Part shown: positions 13,324 to 24,609 of the stretch, piece by piece
How positions within the stretch are numbered: the stretch's first letter is position 1
How the letters are laid out: every line of letters starts with the position of its first letter
Source of the DNA: Acanthaster planci
Lineage: Eukaryota > Echinodermata > Asteroidea > Valvatida > Acanthasteridae
Reading direction: 5' to 3'
NCBI RefSeq assembly: GCF_001949145.1
Contig: NW_019091482.1
Span: 446,116-510,115 of the forward strand
Length of the DNA stretch: 64,000 nucleotides
Position numbers and translations under genes: made by a program
Notes under the pieces: model-generated
What the model saw: only the letters and a program-made list of their open reading frames with translations
Told to the model about the DNA's origin: nothing
The model's database searches: none

Positions 13324-14629
13324 CGATAACGCAATGAAAGTCTGCTCAAACATGTATGTTTCCGGGTCGTGCGGACATCACTTGTTGAAATGTCTTAAAA
13401 GGGACCAAAAAACTTCAGAGCACGGTTTCATCTTTTGGAACAAAGAAACTTGTCACGTCAACCTCAGGGAAGGTCCACCCACGCTCACACTAGTATGGAC
13501 ATGTTGTTCACATGTTTGTCAGTTTCAATTCTAATTGCTCCCAGAATTAAACATGCTCATAAATTGTAATGGAAGAGAAACTTGTGACATTGAATGGACA
13601 TGTTGTAACATAATCTGAAAATACATGTATGTGACCATGTAAGTAACATGTATATATAGATGACAACCGTGCTTTAGTGCTGCCATCCAGAAATGAAATT
13701 ACTGTATAGTTCAGAAGGGCAGTGTACTCGCTGTTGTAAATGAGTCTTGTGCCTATCCCATTCAAAATGGCGGTCTCCAGGTTGTTGTCTCCATTGAAGT
13801 TAGTGCAGCTGAGATTTTTTTTTTTAGTTTATTCAATTTTAGCAATTAAATCACTTCTAAACTTCAGCACTATAACTCACTCTGCATAAGGCCCCTGGTA
13901 CAGTACTTGTGCATGAGTAGTTTAGTACCCTCTCCATTACGTTCGTATTATGTTGCATCATTTGAAACCTCTGTACAAACTCTGGCCATATTGAGTCTGC
14001 CAGGTATATAAGGGTATTGTCCTCGAGTGCAGTGACACAATCTCATGGAAGGCATACAATAGAGCAAGACCTGCATGCATGTAATGTACTGATGCCAGCA
14101 CCGAGGTTTCCCCTGCCTATTCCGGAGTGAGGCGGCCCACTTCACTGATTTCAGTGACCACCCCAGGCTTTTCTGTTGAATTTTACCGCCTCACACTTAA
14201 GATAGACAAAGGTGGAAGGAAAAAAGCACAACATTTTTGATATTTGATACAGATCAATTTCCAGTCATTCAGAATGGCGAGGAGGGACAGACACGGAATA
14301 CAAGACTGATTTATTTCACATTTGGAGTTAATGTACTATTTTACTGTAAAGAATTTATTTTAGGCCTTTTTGAAAACACTTGCTTTTGTTTTAGACACTA
14401 GAATTTTGGCAAAATTGGTGCACACATCCACATTCAAGACCTTATATGTCACTGATATTTAAGGACTGCAAGGCCTGGTTTGCATACCAGCTTTTAACAA
14501 ATTTTAGCGCAATGGATTGAGTGTTTGCAGCTCCTGCGTGTACTCGCAGATTATGCGCATGAATGGGCCCTCTACTGAACTAAAACTTGAGACTGCTTTG
14601 GACAAGGCTGTATACATATGGTGCAAAAA

Positions 14630-14992
14630 ACTTTTTGAGAGGTAAATTTAAACAAAATCTGGTACACTGAGTTTAATATCTGATTGCTCATAAATGAAAC
14701 AATTTGAATTCCCCAGACTAAAGGCACTGTTGCTGTTCCTCATGATTTGGGGCAAGCTTTTGCATAGCGACAACCATCTCTGGAATGGATTGGAGCCTTT
14801 TTACCCTTCTTATCCATTGAGAACAGTGTATTGTTGCAAGGCGTCTCTTATGTAACTAAGCAAAAGCTTGCCCCGAATCAGGAAGTATAGCAACAGTGTT
14901 CTTAGTATGGAGAATTCAAGTTGTTATGCTCGCGTGAATTTAAAGGTCAGTGTACCAGATTTTATTCAAATTTAACTCTCAAAAAGGCTTAT
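14630..14992 (+). mobile_element. Foldback MITE family A, copy 1
   Basis: The inverted arms run TTTTTGAGAGGTAAATTTAA, AAATCTGGTACACTGAG, then GGGGCAAGCTTTTGC, and are mirrored at the right by GCAAAAGCTTGCCCCGAATC and GTGTACCAGATTT. The same element, inverted, is at 20717-21087, with a closely matching unique centre (CAGTGTATTGTTGCAAGGCG). Confidence 0.85.
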
Positions 14993-16096
14993 ATAGTACT
15001 GTAGGCGGAGATATGTCTAAGGCCCTGTGTGTGTATCATGTACTCAAATGCAGGTATCAAACTGCAGCCCGAGGCATTATTAATTGAGGTCTATACTTTG
15101 CAGGCTGCAATACAGCCTGCAGTTAATTGCCTACAGTGTGCCAAAAATAGCACAGGTCTGGTTGTTGCAAAAAATAGAATCGAAGTCTTCGGAGCAAAAA
15201 TAGTCACACTTATCGGCATGATGTTCTGTAAGCCTTTTGCCCACGACTGCAGAAAGAACAAGTCTACACTGGCTCATTTTTGGCTCAGGCTCACATATCC
15301 AAGCTCCATTTTCGGCTCCAAGAAAAAAAAAAGAGAAAAAAAAAGGGACTTGATGACAACACTGGCTGCCATGCCAGGCTTGGTAATGCATCCGCCGGCT
15401 AGTTCCATATTCAGAGAGGCACGCATTTGGCACGTACTCGCTCTCTCCTGACAGTAGTGCAGCAGCTGAGCAGCCATCAAACCTCCGAGTGAAAACATGT
15501 TTGCGACGTGCATATGGACCACTACGTGTAAAAGAGGCAGAAGACTGTCAGATGCTCCATAGTATGCCTGACCCTTGGGGTTACATGAACAACCCTTCCT
15601 TACCTTTGATGCCATCTACATTTCACTTGAAGCACATTTTCTGGGTATTCTACCACCACTGCTATCACATACAAGAAATAGTTATACTTCTGTTGTATTT
15701 TAACCATTAAACGGATAAAAAACCTCAAATAGCAATTGTCAGACTTTAATTTCAGTAGCAAATCTGGCATATACACATGTAACCATATCGGCCATATATA
15801 GTTCTCTGCAAAGTACCTGAAGTACTGTGCATGTCCATGTACCTTAAATCTGAAGTGCCTGAAATACCTGAAATTTGAAATACCAGTACGGACTGTAAAA
15901 AACCTTGATATCATCATGTGTACATTCCATCTACAAGTGTCAAATTTCAGCCCTTCCTTTTTTAGAAGTTAAATGCAAAAACCTCAAATTTTAAGCCTTC
16001 GATGTGAAGCCTATTATGCTGTAAATTTTGATCAGTTCCTTAACCGCATAAGACTCAAGTTCATGGAGACTGTTTTCATTTGTTCCGAACTGGTAG

Positions 16097-16226
16097 GCAA
16101 CCACCTGTATCGGTACTCCAAAGTGTTGGATCCTCATCAGCTAGGGGACCCAAAGCCACGCCCCCTACCCGCCTGCCCCCATCTAGCGTGGGCCAAAGGA
16201 GAACCTCTCAACATCTCAGCTCCCAG
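16097..16226 (+). CDS. Probable upstream exon of the same membrane protein
   Basis: The segment begins with GC completing a codon and continues [17 protein letters not shown], through a proline-rich stretch, to GEPLNISAP, ending AG before a perfect GTAAGT donor. The two leftover bases AG pair with the single T that opens the 28876 exon, giving serine in frame. An acceptor GAACTGGTAG precedes 16097; another AG at about 16140 is possible, so the left edge is uncertain. NIS is a possible N-glycosylation site on the luminal side. The link to the 28876 exon rests on phase match and sequence character and spans a 12.6-kb intron. Confidence 0.5.
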
Positions 16227-18396
16227 GTAAGTACTGGTGTACATTGACATGTGTACATTTACAAGTATATTGCTGCAGGTGCCTGAACATGCTTTACTGT
16301 GTCGTCACTGCATTAATGACGGGACTTTTCTTTGCAGGTGCACTTGCCGATCTTATTCCTGTGAAAATTGATACAGCACTCCATCACTGCATCCAAATTC
16401 ATATGAACAGATAAATCCCTTTCTAGTAAACCTTGATCACTTGATAAAAACCAGCAGATAGCAGGAATGATCGCAGCCAAGAGTGGATCATATTGTAATG
16501 CAGAGTCAGTGGATGAAGTGAAAAACAGTGGTGCTGGGACGGAAAGAAAAACAAGAAGTCCATTATCATCGTGGGTCAAAGACAAAGTAGAAATGACACT
16601 CAGCGGTTCAGTCTTACAAGGCACGCAGCACTGGAAACGTTAAAACTCTTGCCTTATTTGCATTCCCCCGAGGGTTCTGTCGTCAAGATCTTTCCACAGA
16701 CGTACTCGATTATTTTTAGCCGTCTTCCCGACTGTGTACACGTATGCTAATGTCAACGACCCACTCCTTCAAATGCTGGGCTGATCTCAACAAGTTCTGG
16801 CCCCATAATTTCACCAGATTCTTTTTGCTTTTCGTCTTCTTCTTTTCAAGTACTTTTTAAAAATTTTTAGAATTCACACAGTTTTGTCAGAGACTTGAAG
16901 CCATCAGGGGGTTACAGTTTCATCGTCCAGAGCAATAGTCTTGAGGTTTCTTGCTAGACCGTGAAGGGAGGCTTATGCTTATCCGGCGTTAATACCCACG
17001 GAAATCTTGTTCGTTGGCCCGAATCCCTGATTCTGGGGGTCTACATGTCCCTTGGCTGTCATGAAAAAAAAAAGCAGTGCTGACTCTGCCACATTTTTTT
17101 TCTGCGTGTAAAGATGTCTTGGCTGAGACCATGTCAAGATTCAGGGATTTGGCGACGCGGTGATATCACTTGAGGGTAATATACTCAGAAGGCCTTTTTA
17201 TCTCGAGTGTTGGGAGGGCACAGGCACTAACAACTGTGTCAAGTGTGCCATTGGACGGTTGGGAGCAATTCCCGCCGCAGATTTGACGCTCTGAAATCGT
17301 GATTGTTTCAGAAAACCATTGCTTCTGTCGAGTGCAACTCGACACCTCTCTTGTTTTTTATGAGTATCAGTGGTGTTAACAACTTTCGCATGATGTGTAT
17401 GATGTATGAACATGCATACATGGATATGCTCCTTGATAGATCATCGAAGCACAATAAAGAAGTGTTCTCAAGTCTGGCATGTTATCTATTTTTTGGCCAT
17501 TTTGGAAATTCCACATCTCATTGAATTGTCATTCCACGCAAAGCCAGCAAGTCTAAATTTTCCTGAGACAACCATGCTGTACTGTGATTATTCATGTAAA
17601 CACCACCCTGCATACTGTGGCAGTAGCTCAGTTGAAAAGCTTGGAAATTGCACCGCATTCCTGAATCTGGACCAAAAATGAGAAGGCAACTTTGGGAAGG
17701 TTAAGTTACACAGAATCTGGACTGGTTCCAAAAATAATTTTGATGTATGAACATGACACTCCGCAAGGAATGATCAAAGGATGTACTGTGCCGTACATGA
17801 ACCCCGTGCGCTGCATTTCTAGTGGAACAGCAGGCTGGATCAAGTACCCCTTATCCATGATCTACAGGCGGGATTCTATTAAAATCGTCTGGGCCGTTTC
17901 TTAAACTTACTTGAATTACTTTTTTTTACTTCTGTGTCCACAATGGGACATTACAAAGGAAGGAGTGGGAGAGTGTACGACACTTGTCATGCTCTTGGCA
18001 TGCTGTATTCAATTTGGAGAACAACGGGTGCTTCTTTTCATGTCGCAGTCATTTCAAAATCGTTAAGCTGATGAAAAGTGACGATGTGAGTTAACTCCAC
18101 ATCAAAGTTGTTAGACTGGGGTGGCTGAACACTGTACAGACTTATGGGGATCATTCTTACAGTGTTTGCAAATTGCTCCCAGTGCTGCATGCACTGGTAC
18201 AGCTCATGCATAAGAACAATTCTAAAATCTCCATTTTATTGTTGATATTTTATTGGGTTGTGTTTCTTTGGTTTAGGGTTATGTTTTGTTTTTAGTTTTT
18301 ATTTATTGTGAGTTTTGTACTTTTTTGTAGTTTTTGTTCTTGGTTCAAGGCAAATTTAATACAGGTCAAGAAATGTTAGTTTTAAAGTGTTTACTG

Positions 18397-18483
18397 TGCA
18401 TGTACGGTACATGTATACATGTACATGTATGCATGTACATGTATACATGTACATGTATACATGTACATGTATGTTGTACATGT
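18397..18483. repeat. ACATGTAT/ACATGTAC palindromic tract
   Basis: Near-continuous run of alternating GTACATGTATACATGT units. Every unit is self-complementary. Many shorter occurrences are scattered through 1-31400. Confidence 0.95.
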
Positions 18484-19209
18484 GCTCAGAGAAATAGACA
18501 CGCGAAGTTGGATTTGCACAATACACCATTCTTTTCATCAGTTTGTTAGTCACAAGTGTGAAAGTCTTCCTTGTTGTGTGTTCAGCTGAATCCAACCCTC
18601 TTGTTTGAGACTGGGTGACATTGGCAAACCATTCTTTTCTTTCATTTGACCATCCCACAGCCTTGCATGATCTTTTTTCAGTCCTTCTGCCAAGGAGCCC
18701 CTCTCCTTCAACTGGATCACTGGCCTGTTTTTCCCGATTCTCCTTCACCAAGTCTTTCCCCAGAACACCTCCACACTCAGGATTGTCACCGATATGAAAT
18801 ATTTACAGTTTACGTCACGCTCCTTTGCAACCTCTCCCGTTTGGTTTCTCGAAAGACACGGACGCCCAAAGGTGTGATATGCTGCTCGGAAATTGTAGGG
18901 GATCTCTTAACGGGTCGGTGAAGCAGTGAATTGGCAAGGGCGTCTTGGGATGCGAGATGGGGTTTTTTACTCTAATTTTTTTTTATAGGGTGCCAAGAGT
19001 GACATACTAGATCAGGTGGTTTGTACACTGCATGTTTTCTCATGCTAACAAGTATGGTGTCTGTACAGTGATAGTTCAAGATGGAAAGAATATGGATCTC
19101 CTATTCAAGTAAAGTCAACTTTTTTAAAAGTTATCACTTTATGATGGTGGTTATTTGGGGTTTTGTTTTTTTTGGGGGGGGGTCATTTTACACTTGTCCC
19201 AGTGTGCCA

Positions 19210-19350
19210 TGCATGCGACTTTTTCTTAGGATCAGCTGATTTCCTCATTTTTCACTTCACATTCATGCCATTGAAAGGAAAAAAAACACTTTACAAACTA
19301 CAAAGTCAGAATTTCCTCGTTTGTTTGTCAAAGTCCAAGTTGCGTGCCTG
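19210..19350. mobile_element. Short inverted-repeat element, family F, copy 2
   Basis: Ends CATGCATGCGACTTTTTC and AAGTCCAAGTTGCGTGCCTG are imperfect complements. The internal GCTGATTTCCTCATTT matches copy 1 at about 3640, in the same orientation. Confidence 0.5.
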
Positions 19351-20716
19351 GTGATCTGCTGGACGGGGTTATTTATTGCAACCTTAAAATGCTCATTTTA
19401 TTTGATTTTACAGGAAACTTATTACTTTCCGAAAGACAACTTTGAATAAACGACCTCCCAAAATAAAAAAAAAAATTGTCTCTGGTGTATAATATTCAAG
19501 AACCAATTTACTAGCTGTCATGTGAGACATTTTTACACTTCATCACCGGTGTGCGTGCATGTGGTCAGAAATCACTCAAGGATGGCAGACCTGAAACTAA
19601 TGAGGGCATATGTAGTTGATAGACAGTTAGACATACACGTACATAGATACAAGTAAATCTTTGTACAATGTGCATATCAATCATTGTCACTTGTCCTATA
19701 TATGTGTACGCATGCATGTACAGATATAGAACAAATTCAACCTCAGGTATTTTAACCCACATGACTTATTAAGCACACCACTCATGCTTATGTGTCAAAC
19801 ACATTCATCTTTTCCCTGCATGCACTTGTCAAATATACATGCACATGGAATATTTGTGTCTCAACTGTGATGTTCATGAATAGTTTAGCATTTCAGCATT
19901 TCTGGAGATTTGCCCCTCTTCATACATGTCGTTGTTGGGTACCAATTTATGAATAAGAAAAGAGTCCAGTATCAAAGCCATGGGGACTTGTCCGATTTTG
20001 TTTACTATATACACATGTACATGCACCTGTGCAGTGGCAGGTTTTACACATACCAACATATGTACATTTAGATAATGGGCATCAAGGGGGGCGTGGGCAT
20101 TCCTTCCACCCCGTAAAAAAATATGAAAACAAAAAATGAAAAAAATGAAAGAAAACAAAATGGATATGAAAGGCAATGAAAAGCATTAATTTGCTTGAAA
20201 AAAGCCCTCCAATTAGACTCCTTCCTGCTATTTATTGTTCCTTTTTAAGCAGGTGAGTGCTTTCTCCCCTGGAACTTCTCCCCTCCCCCCCAAAAAGTGG
20301 TTTGCTCCCCCCCCCTTGGCACAAATGTTGGCGACACCCACAGCGTAGATGAACGCTACACATGCAAAAGGCAATGTGAAGTCAGGAGATGTGACCTCTC
20401 TCTCCCTAACTCAGGTTATATGCATCTGTACTCGTAGCTGCCAAAGAGTTTAAAGAGTCTCGTTCATTGTCACCAGTTGTGACCGAAATGGCGATTAAAA
20501 CACAGTGTGAAATTTGAAGGGAGATTTGAATCAATAAAACTAACCACTTTATTTGTACTTTTATCAACATATCCAAACAGGTCTCCCATGTTCTTCCGAT
20601 AAAAAAAAAGCCACGAAAGAAAAACAAGTTACAGTTCCCAATTGTTTCCATGCACTGAAAAGTGCCACTTGTTGAAAATAAGTGATTCACTCGTGAAGAT
20701 TTCAAGTTGATCTCCT

Positions 20717-21087
20717 AATAAGCCATCTGCGTGTGTTAAATTGGAAATAAAATCTGGTACGCTGAGTTCTTCAAATTCACGTGAACGTAACAACTACTAA
20801 AACCATACTAAAAACCACTGTTGCTATACCTTGTAATTCGGGGCAAGCTTTTGCTTAGTTACATAAGAGACGCCTTGCAACAATACACTGTTCTCAAGGG
20901 ATAAGAACGACACAAAGGAACCAATCCTTTCCAGAGATGGTGGTAGCTATGCAAAAGCTTGCCCCGAATCATGAGGAACAGCAACAGTGTCTTTAGTGTG
21001 GGGAATTCAAATTGTTACATTTCTGTGCAATCAGATAATACAGTGTACCAGATTTTTTTTCAAATTTCACGCGCAAGTGGCTTATTG
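20717..21087 (-). mobile_element. Foldback MITE family A, copy 2
   Basis: Inverted copy of the element at 14630-14992. Ends are AATAAGCCATCTGCG and CGCAAGTGGCTTATT, with inner arms AAATCTGGTAC and GTACCAGATTT. The centre, read on the other strand, matches copy 1 over about 100 bp with scattered substitutions. Confidence 0.85.
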
Positions 21088-21715
21088 GTGTCATGTTCAG
21101 TTTTATGCATCCATGTACATGTATGTTGGTGCATTGAGCGACAAAGGTTAGTTAGAAGGCCCATTTAACTGTGTACATGTACAAGTTGTGTGTATCTCTT
21201 TGCTGTAGTCACACCCGTTTTTTTCACATCTACATGTAAACTCTAGCGGTGAATCATACACAATATTCAATGTTACATGACTGAGCAAGCAACTCAGAAT
21301 ATGTGGTTTGGGTCTCCAAATTCAGAGGGCCCGGCTTTGCATTGCATGTGCACATGAACAGCGAGAAGGAAGGAAGTTATTGTACACGTAATGCGTTTAG
21401 CAATGGCTCTGAGGTGTTGAAGTTTCATTTATATGCTAATTTAGACATATTTTCTTTGCATCATTGGGTTGCATTGTTAAGTTGCCGGAACGATAAACAT
21501 GGCAGCTGCATCTTTTTTTTAAAAAGATATTGTTTGGTAAGTAAAGTGTGCATGTGCATAAAAGCGTAGACCAATGTTTTTATATTCAAATTGGAAGATG
21601 TTGTTTTTCAGTTTTGTTAATGAATGGGGGAGCATGTTTCATCTGTTTTATGTCTACGTGTAGTTTTCATATTGACATAAAGAGATGCAGAAGGCATGCC
21701 CAATCAGTTTCGACG

Positions 21716-22136
21716 ATATGCAATCATAAGGAAACACTTTATTGCGACTAACACAAACAGGGATGGCCACTGACTTTGCCACCTGTCGGCATTGAGTCAC
21801 CAGAGTAGGCTCATGCAGATGGGCACACCAGCAGGATGGATGGGCCTGCAACAATGCCTCTCTCACCTGATACCACGCCGTTTGCCAACTCTCTCCTTAT
21901 AGTTGAAACCTGATGCCCCAGTCGTCGGCAAAAAGCTGAGCATAAACAAAATACATGGAACTGGAGTATCAGATTGGCTTCACCACCCCAGAAAGGCATT
22001 TCATGCAAAAAGTTCCCTGTTTTAGACGTCATTTTTGTGGAGAACATTACGTCAGACGTTGTCTCCTCCTTGACTGTCTGCATCTTGACCTCTTGCATGC
22101 TGTCTGTTCTCCTCACATCCATATGGAAGCTACGCT
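21716..22136 (+). repeat. Dispersed repeat family B, copy 2
   Basis: Partner of the repeat at 7843-8282. Both copies can be read for short distances on either strand, but stops and indels differ, so I do not call a protein. Confidence 0.65.
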
Positions 22137-24129
22137 CTACCGGTACACTGAAAAAGTTCGGCAGTGCAGTAGCAAGTTCAGTTTTACCATGCGTGTAAAC
22201 AAGTTGAAAAAAAAAATGAAAAATTTCTTTTCAATGGAAAATGAAATCATCTGTTGTTGAAGTAAAAGACTGACCCTTTGGCTTCTGGGGGACTCAAATC
22301 TTTCATCATCGTTGTATGTGTGGATTTAACTATTCAGATCATGAAACTGAAGCTGAATCAATTATTGATTTTTGTCTCCGGTAACATACATTGTACATAT
22401 TCATGTATATGTACTAATTGATTTACACTTACATGCCTCTCAGCGTTTAAGCTGAATTTTATTACATACATGTGCGCAAGCCACACAGCATAACAACAGA
22501 TTTATACCTTGACTGGTGTTGTGACGACACATTTTTTTCATTTCGCAAGTTTTGGATTGCAGAGAAAAATCTCTGAGAATCATCTTCTCCTGTCTCCATG
22601 AGATACAGCAATTTCCGAGCAGCAGACACGAAATAAGAGACGATGACATTTTCGGGGGGGGGGGGAAGCGGCGGCCCCACTATCTCCCCTTGAAGGCTCA
22701 CGCGGGGTAGTTTGGTTCATTAATGCCCCCCTAGCGAAGCATGATTATTCACTTCGGGCACACTCCCAGAGCACATCCATGTACACAGCGTATTGAATTT
22801 CAGCCGAGGCTGTTTGTTGGAATGGGGGAGGGGGGGTTTTCTCATTGCATGCTAGGGAAAGGGATGGCCATACATAATGCCAACAGCCAGACAAGAAGGC
22901 TGTGTGGGTCTTGACAGATGATTAAAAAAAGAGCTCTTTAAAGAGAGGTTACAGGTTCTTAGATTTTCGGAGGTACAGAGATGCAGGCAACTGGTCATGT
23001 ACTAGTATTATAGCTATGTGCACATGTATAGGCTGATCATACATTGTACATGTATCTCAAATTAGTGTTAGTAAACGTCTGTCTCCAGCATCAAGAGGCT
23101 TTCTTGTGGAGTTTTTTTGGGGTGAAATCCAATTCACATGTGAACTACTACCCTACGTGTGTATACGTACAAAGTGACATTTAATTCAGAATTTCTCAAC
23201 CGGTAGAGTTTGGTACATGTATGTGCATGTATAGGCGTGAACACATGAATGGGTGTTATACAGTGCATGCTTTAATATCAAGGGCACAATGCCAGTTACT
23301 TGCTATGCATCTGCTTTGTTATATCTTTAAGCCTTGCATACCTGTATATTTTTCAAACTTGGATCTGTCTTTTCATCTGCATTTTACCTGACGTGCAGTC
23401 TGTCAGACATGTTGAGTGGAAAGGTTACAACATCGGAGAATACCAAAACTGCCTTTGCGCACATTCGGAGCATTTGGTCACACTTTACTCCTTTGCCTCG
23501 GCTGCTGTGCAGTGTTGCGGGAAGATGCTCGCGAAACTGTGAAATTGACAAGAAGTATTCCAGGCTTGCATATATTGACCTTTAGAAAAGAGGCTGGGGG
23601 GGGAGGAAGAGATCAAAGTTTGAAAAGAGAGGGGAGGGGATTACGGCCGGCGATTCCTCAGGTTGTGTCTTTACATCAGTGATCTGTATCATTTTTGACG
23701 GTGCCCGCCCGCTCCGACGTTGATTGAAGCCTAGAAGACCGCTTTGAAGGACTCGAAGACAGCAAATGAGCTGAAGACTCAGTGAGGCAGACCGTGTCGA
23801 AACAGATGGATTATGTGTGCCTCAAATTCCAAATACAGACGTTGTCTTTGATTGAAGAAAAAAACATACAGCAATCTGTCTGATGAAGCGGGTTGGAGTA
23901 TCAAGTTGACGAGGACACTTCTATTTTTATTTCACTACGCATTTGTACATGTGCATTCAGAACTTATTATTTAGAAAAGGTAAATGTATTTCTGCTCCAG
24001 AAGCACGTTCAAGAAACATAATTTCTTGACAAGATGCACCCATGGTACACGTGCATGTGCATTTCTGCCAGATTTCAACCCTGGCAAAAGCACTGTTGGG
24101 TACATGTTGCACACGTGTACATGCACATA

Positions 24130-24609
24130 NNNNNNNNNNNNNNNNNNNNNNNNNNNNNNNNNNNNNNNNNNNNNNNNNNNNNNNNNNNNNNNNNNNNNNN
24201 NNNNNNNNNNNNNNNNNNNNNNNNNNNNNNNNNNNNNNNNNNNNNNNNNNNNNNNNNNNNNNNNNNNNNNNNNNNNNNNNNNNNNNNNNNNNNNNNNNNN
24301 NNNNNNNNNNNNNNNNNNNNNNNNNNNNNNNNNNNNNNNNNNNNNNNNNNNNNNNNNNNNNNNNNNNNNNNNNNNNNNNNNNNNNNNNNNNNNNNNNNNN
24401 NNNNNNNNNNNNNNNNNNNNNNNNNNNNNNNNNNNNNNNNNNNNNNNNNNNNNNNNNNNNNNNNNNNNNNNNNNNNNNNNNNNNNNNNNNNNNNNNNNNN
24501 NNNNNNNNNNNNNNNNNNNNNNNNNNNNNNNNNNNNNNNNNNNNNNNNNNNNNNNNNNNNNNNNNNNNNNNNNNNNNNNNNNNNNNNNNNNNNNNNNNNN
24601 NNNNNNNNN
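24130..24609. other. Assembly gap, 480 N
   Basis: The left flank ends in GTGTACATGCACATA; the right begins with GTACATGCACGTG shortly after the gap. Open frames crossing it are artefacts. Confidence 1.

Larger units (their letters stand above)
1..16096. other. Non-coding DNA left of the first supported exon
   Basis: No convincing exon was found here. It is AT-rich and full of short ACATGTAC/TACATGTA palindromes (dense at 5140-5720), poly-A and poly-T runs, a pyrimidine-rich run at 10438-10470, and the repeats listed separately. It may be introns of the membrane-protein gene or intergenic DNA; short exons could have been missed. Confidence 0.6.

Noticed and set aside
15029-15451. Open frame of 140 codons, + strand
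   Set aside because: It includes a poly-lysine stretch from an A-run, ends in unrelated sequence, and shows no domain or splice context.
16980-17165. Foldback element from GAATCCCTGATTC and GATTCAGGGATTT
   Set aside because: Inverted similarity is partial and interrupted, and ends could not be defined. It may be a decayed MITE.
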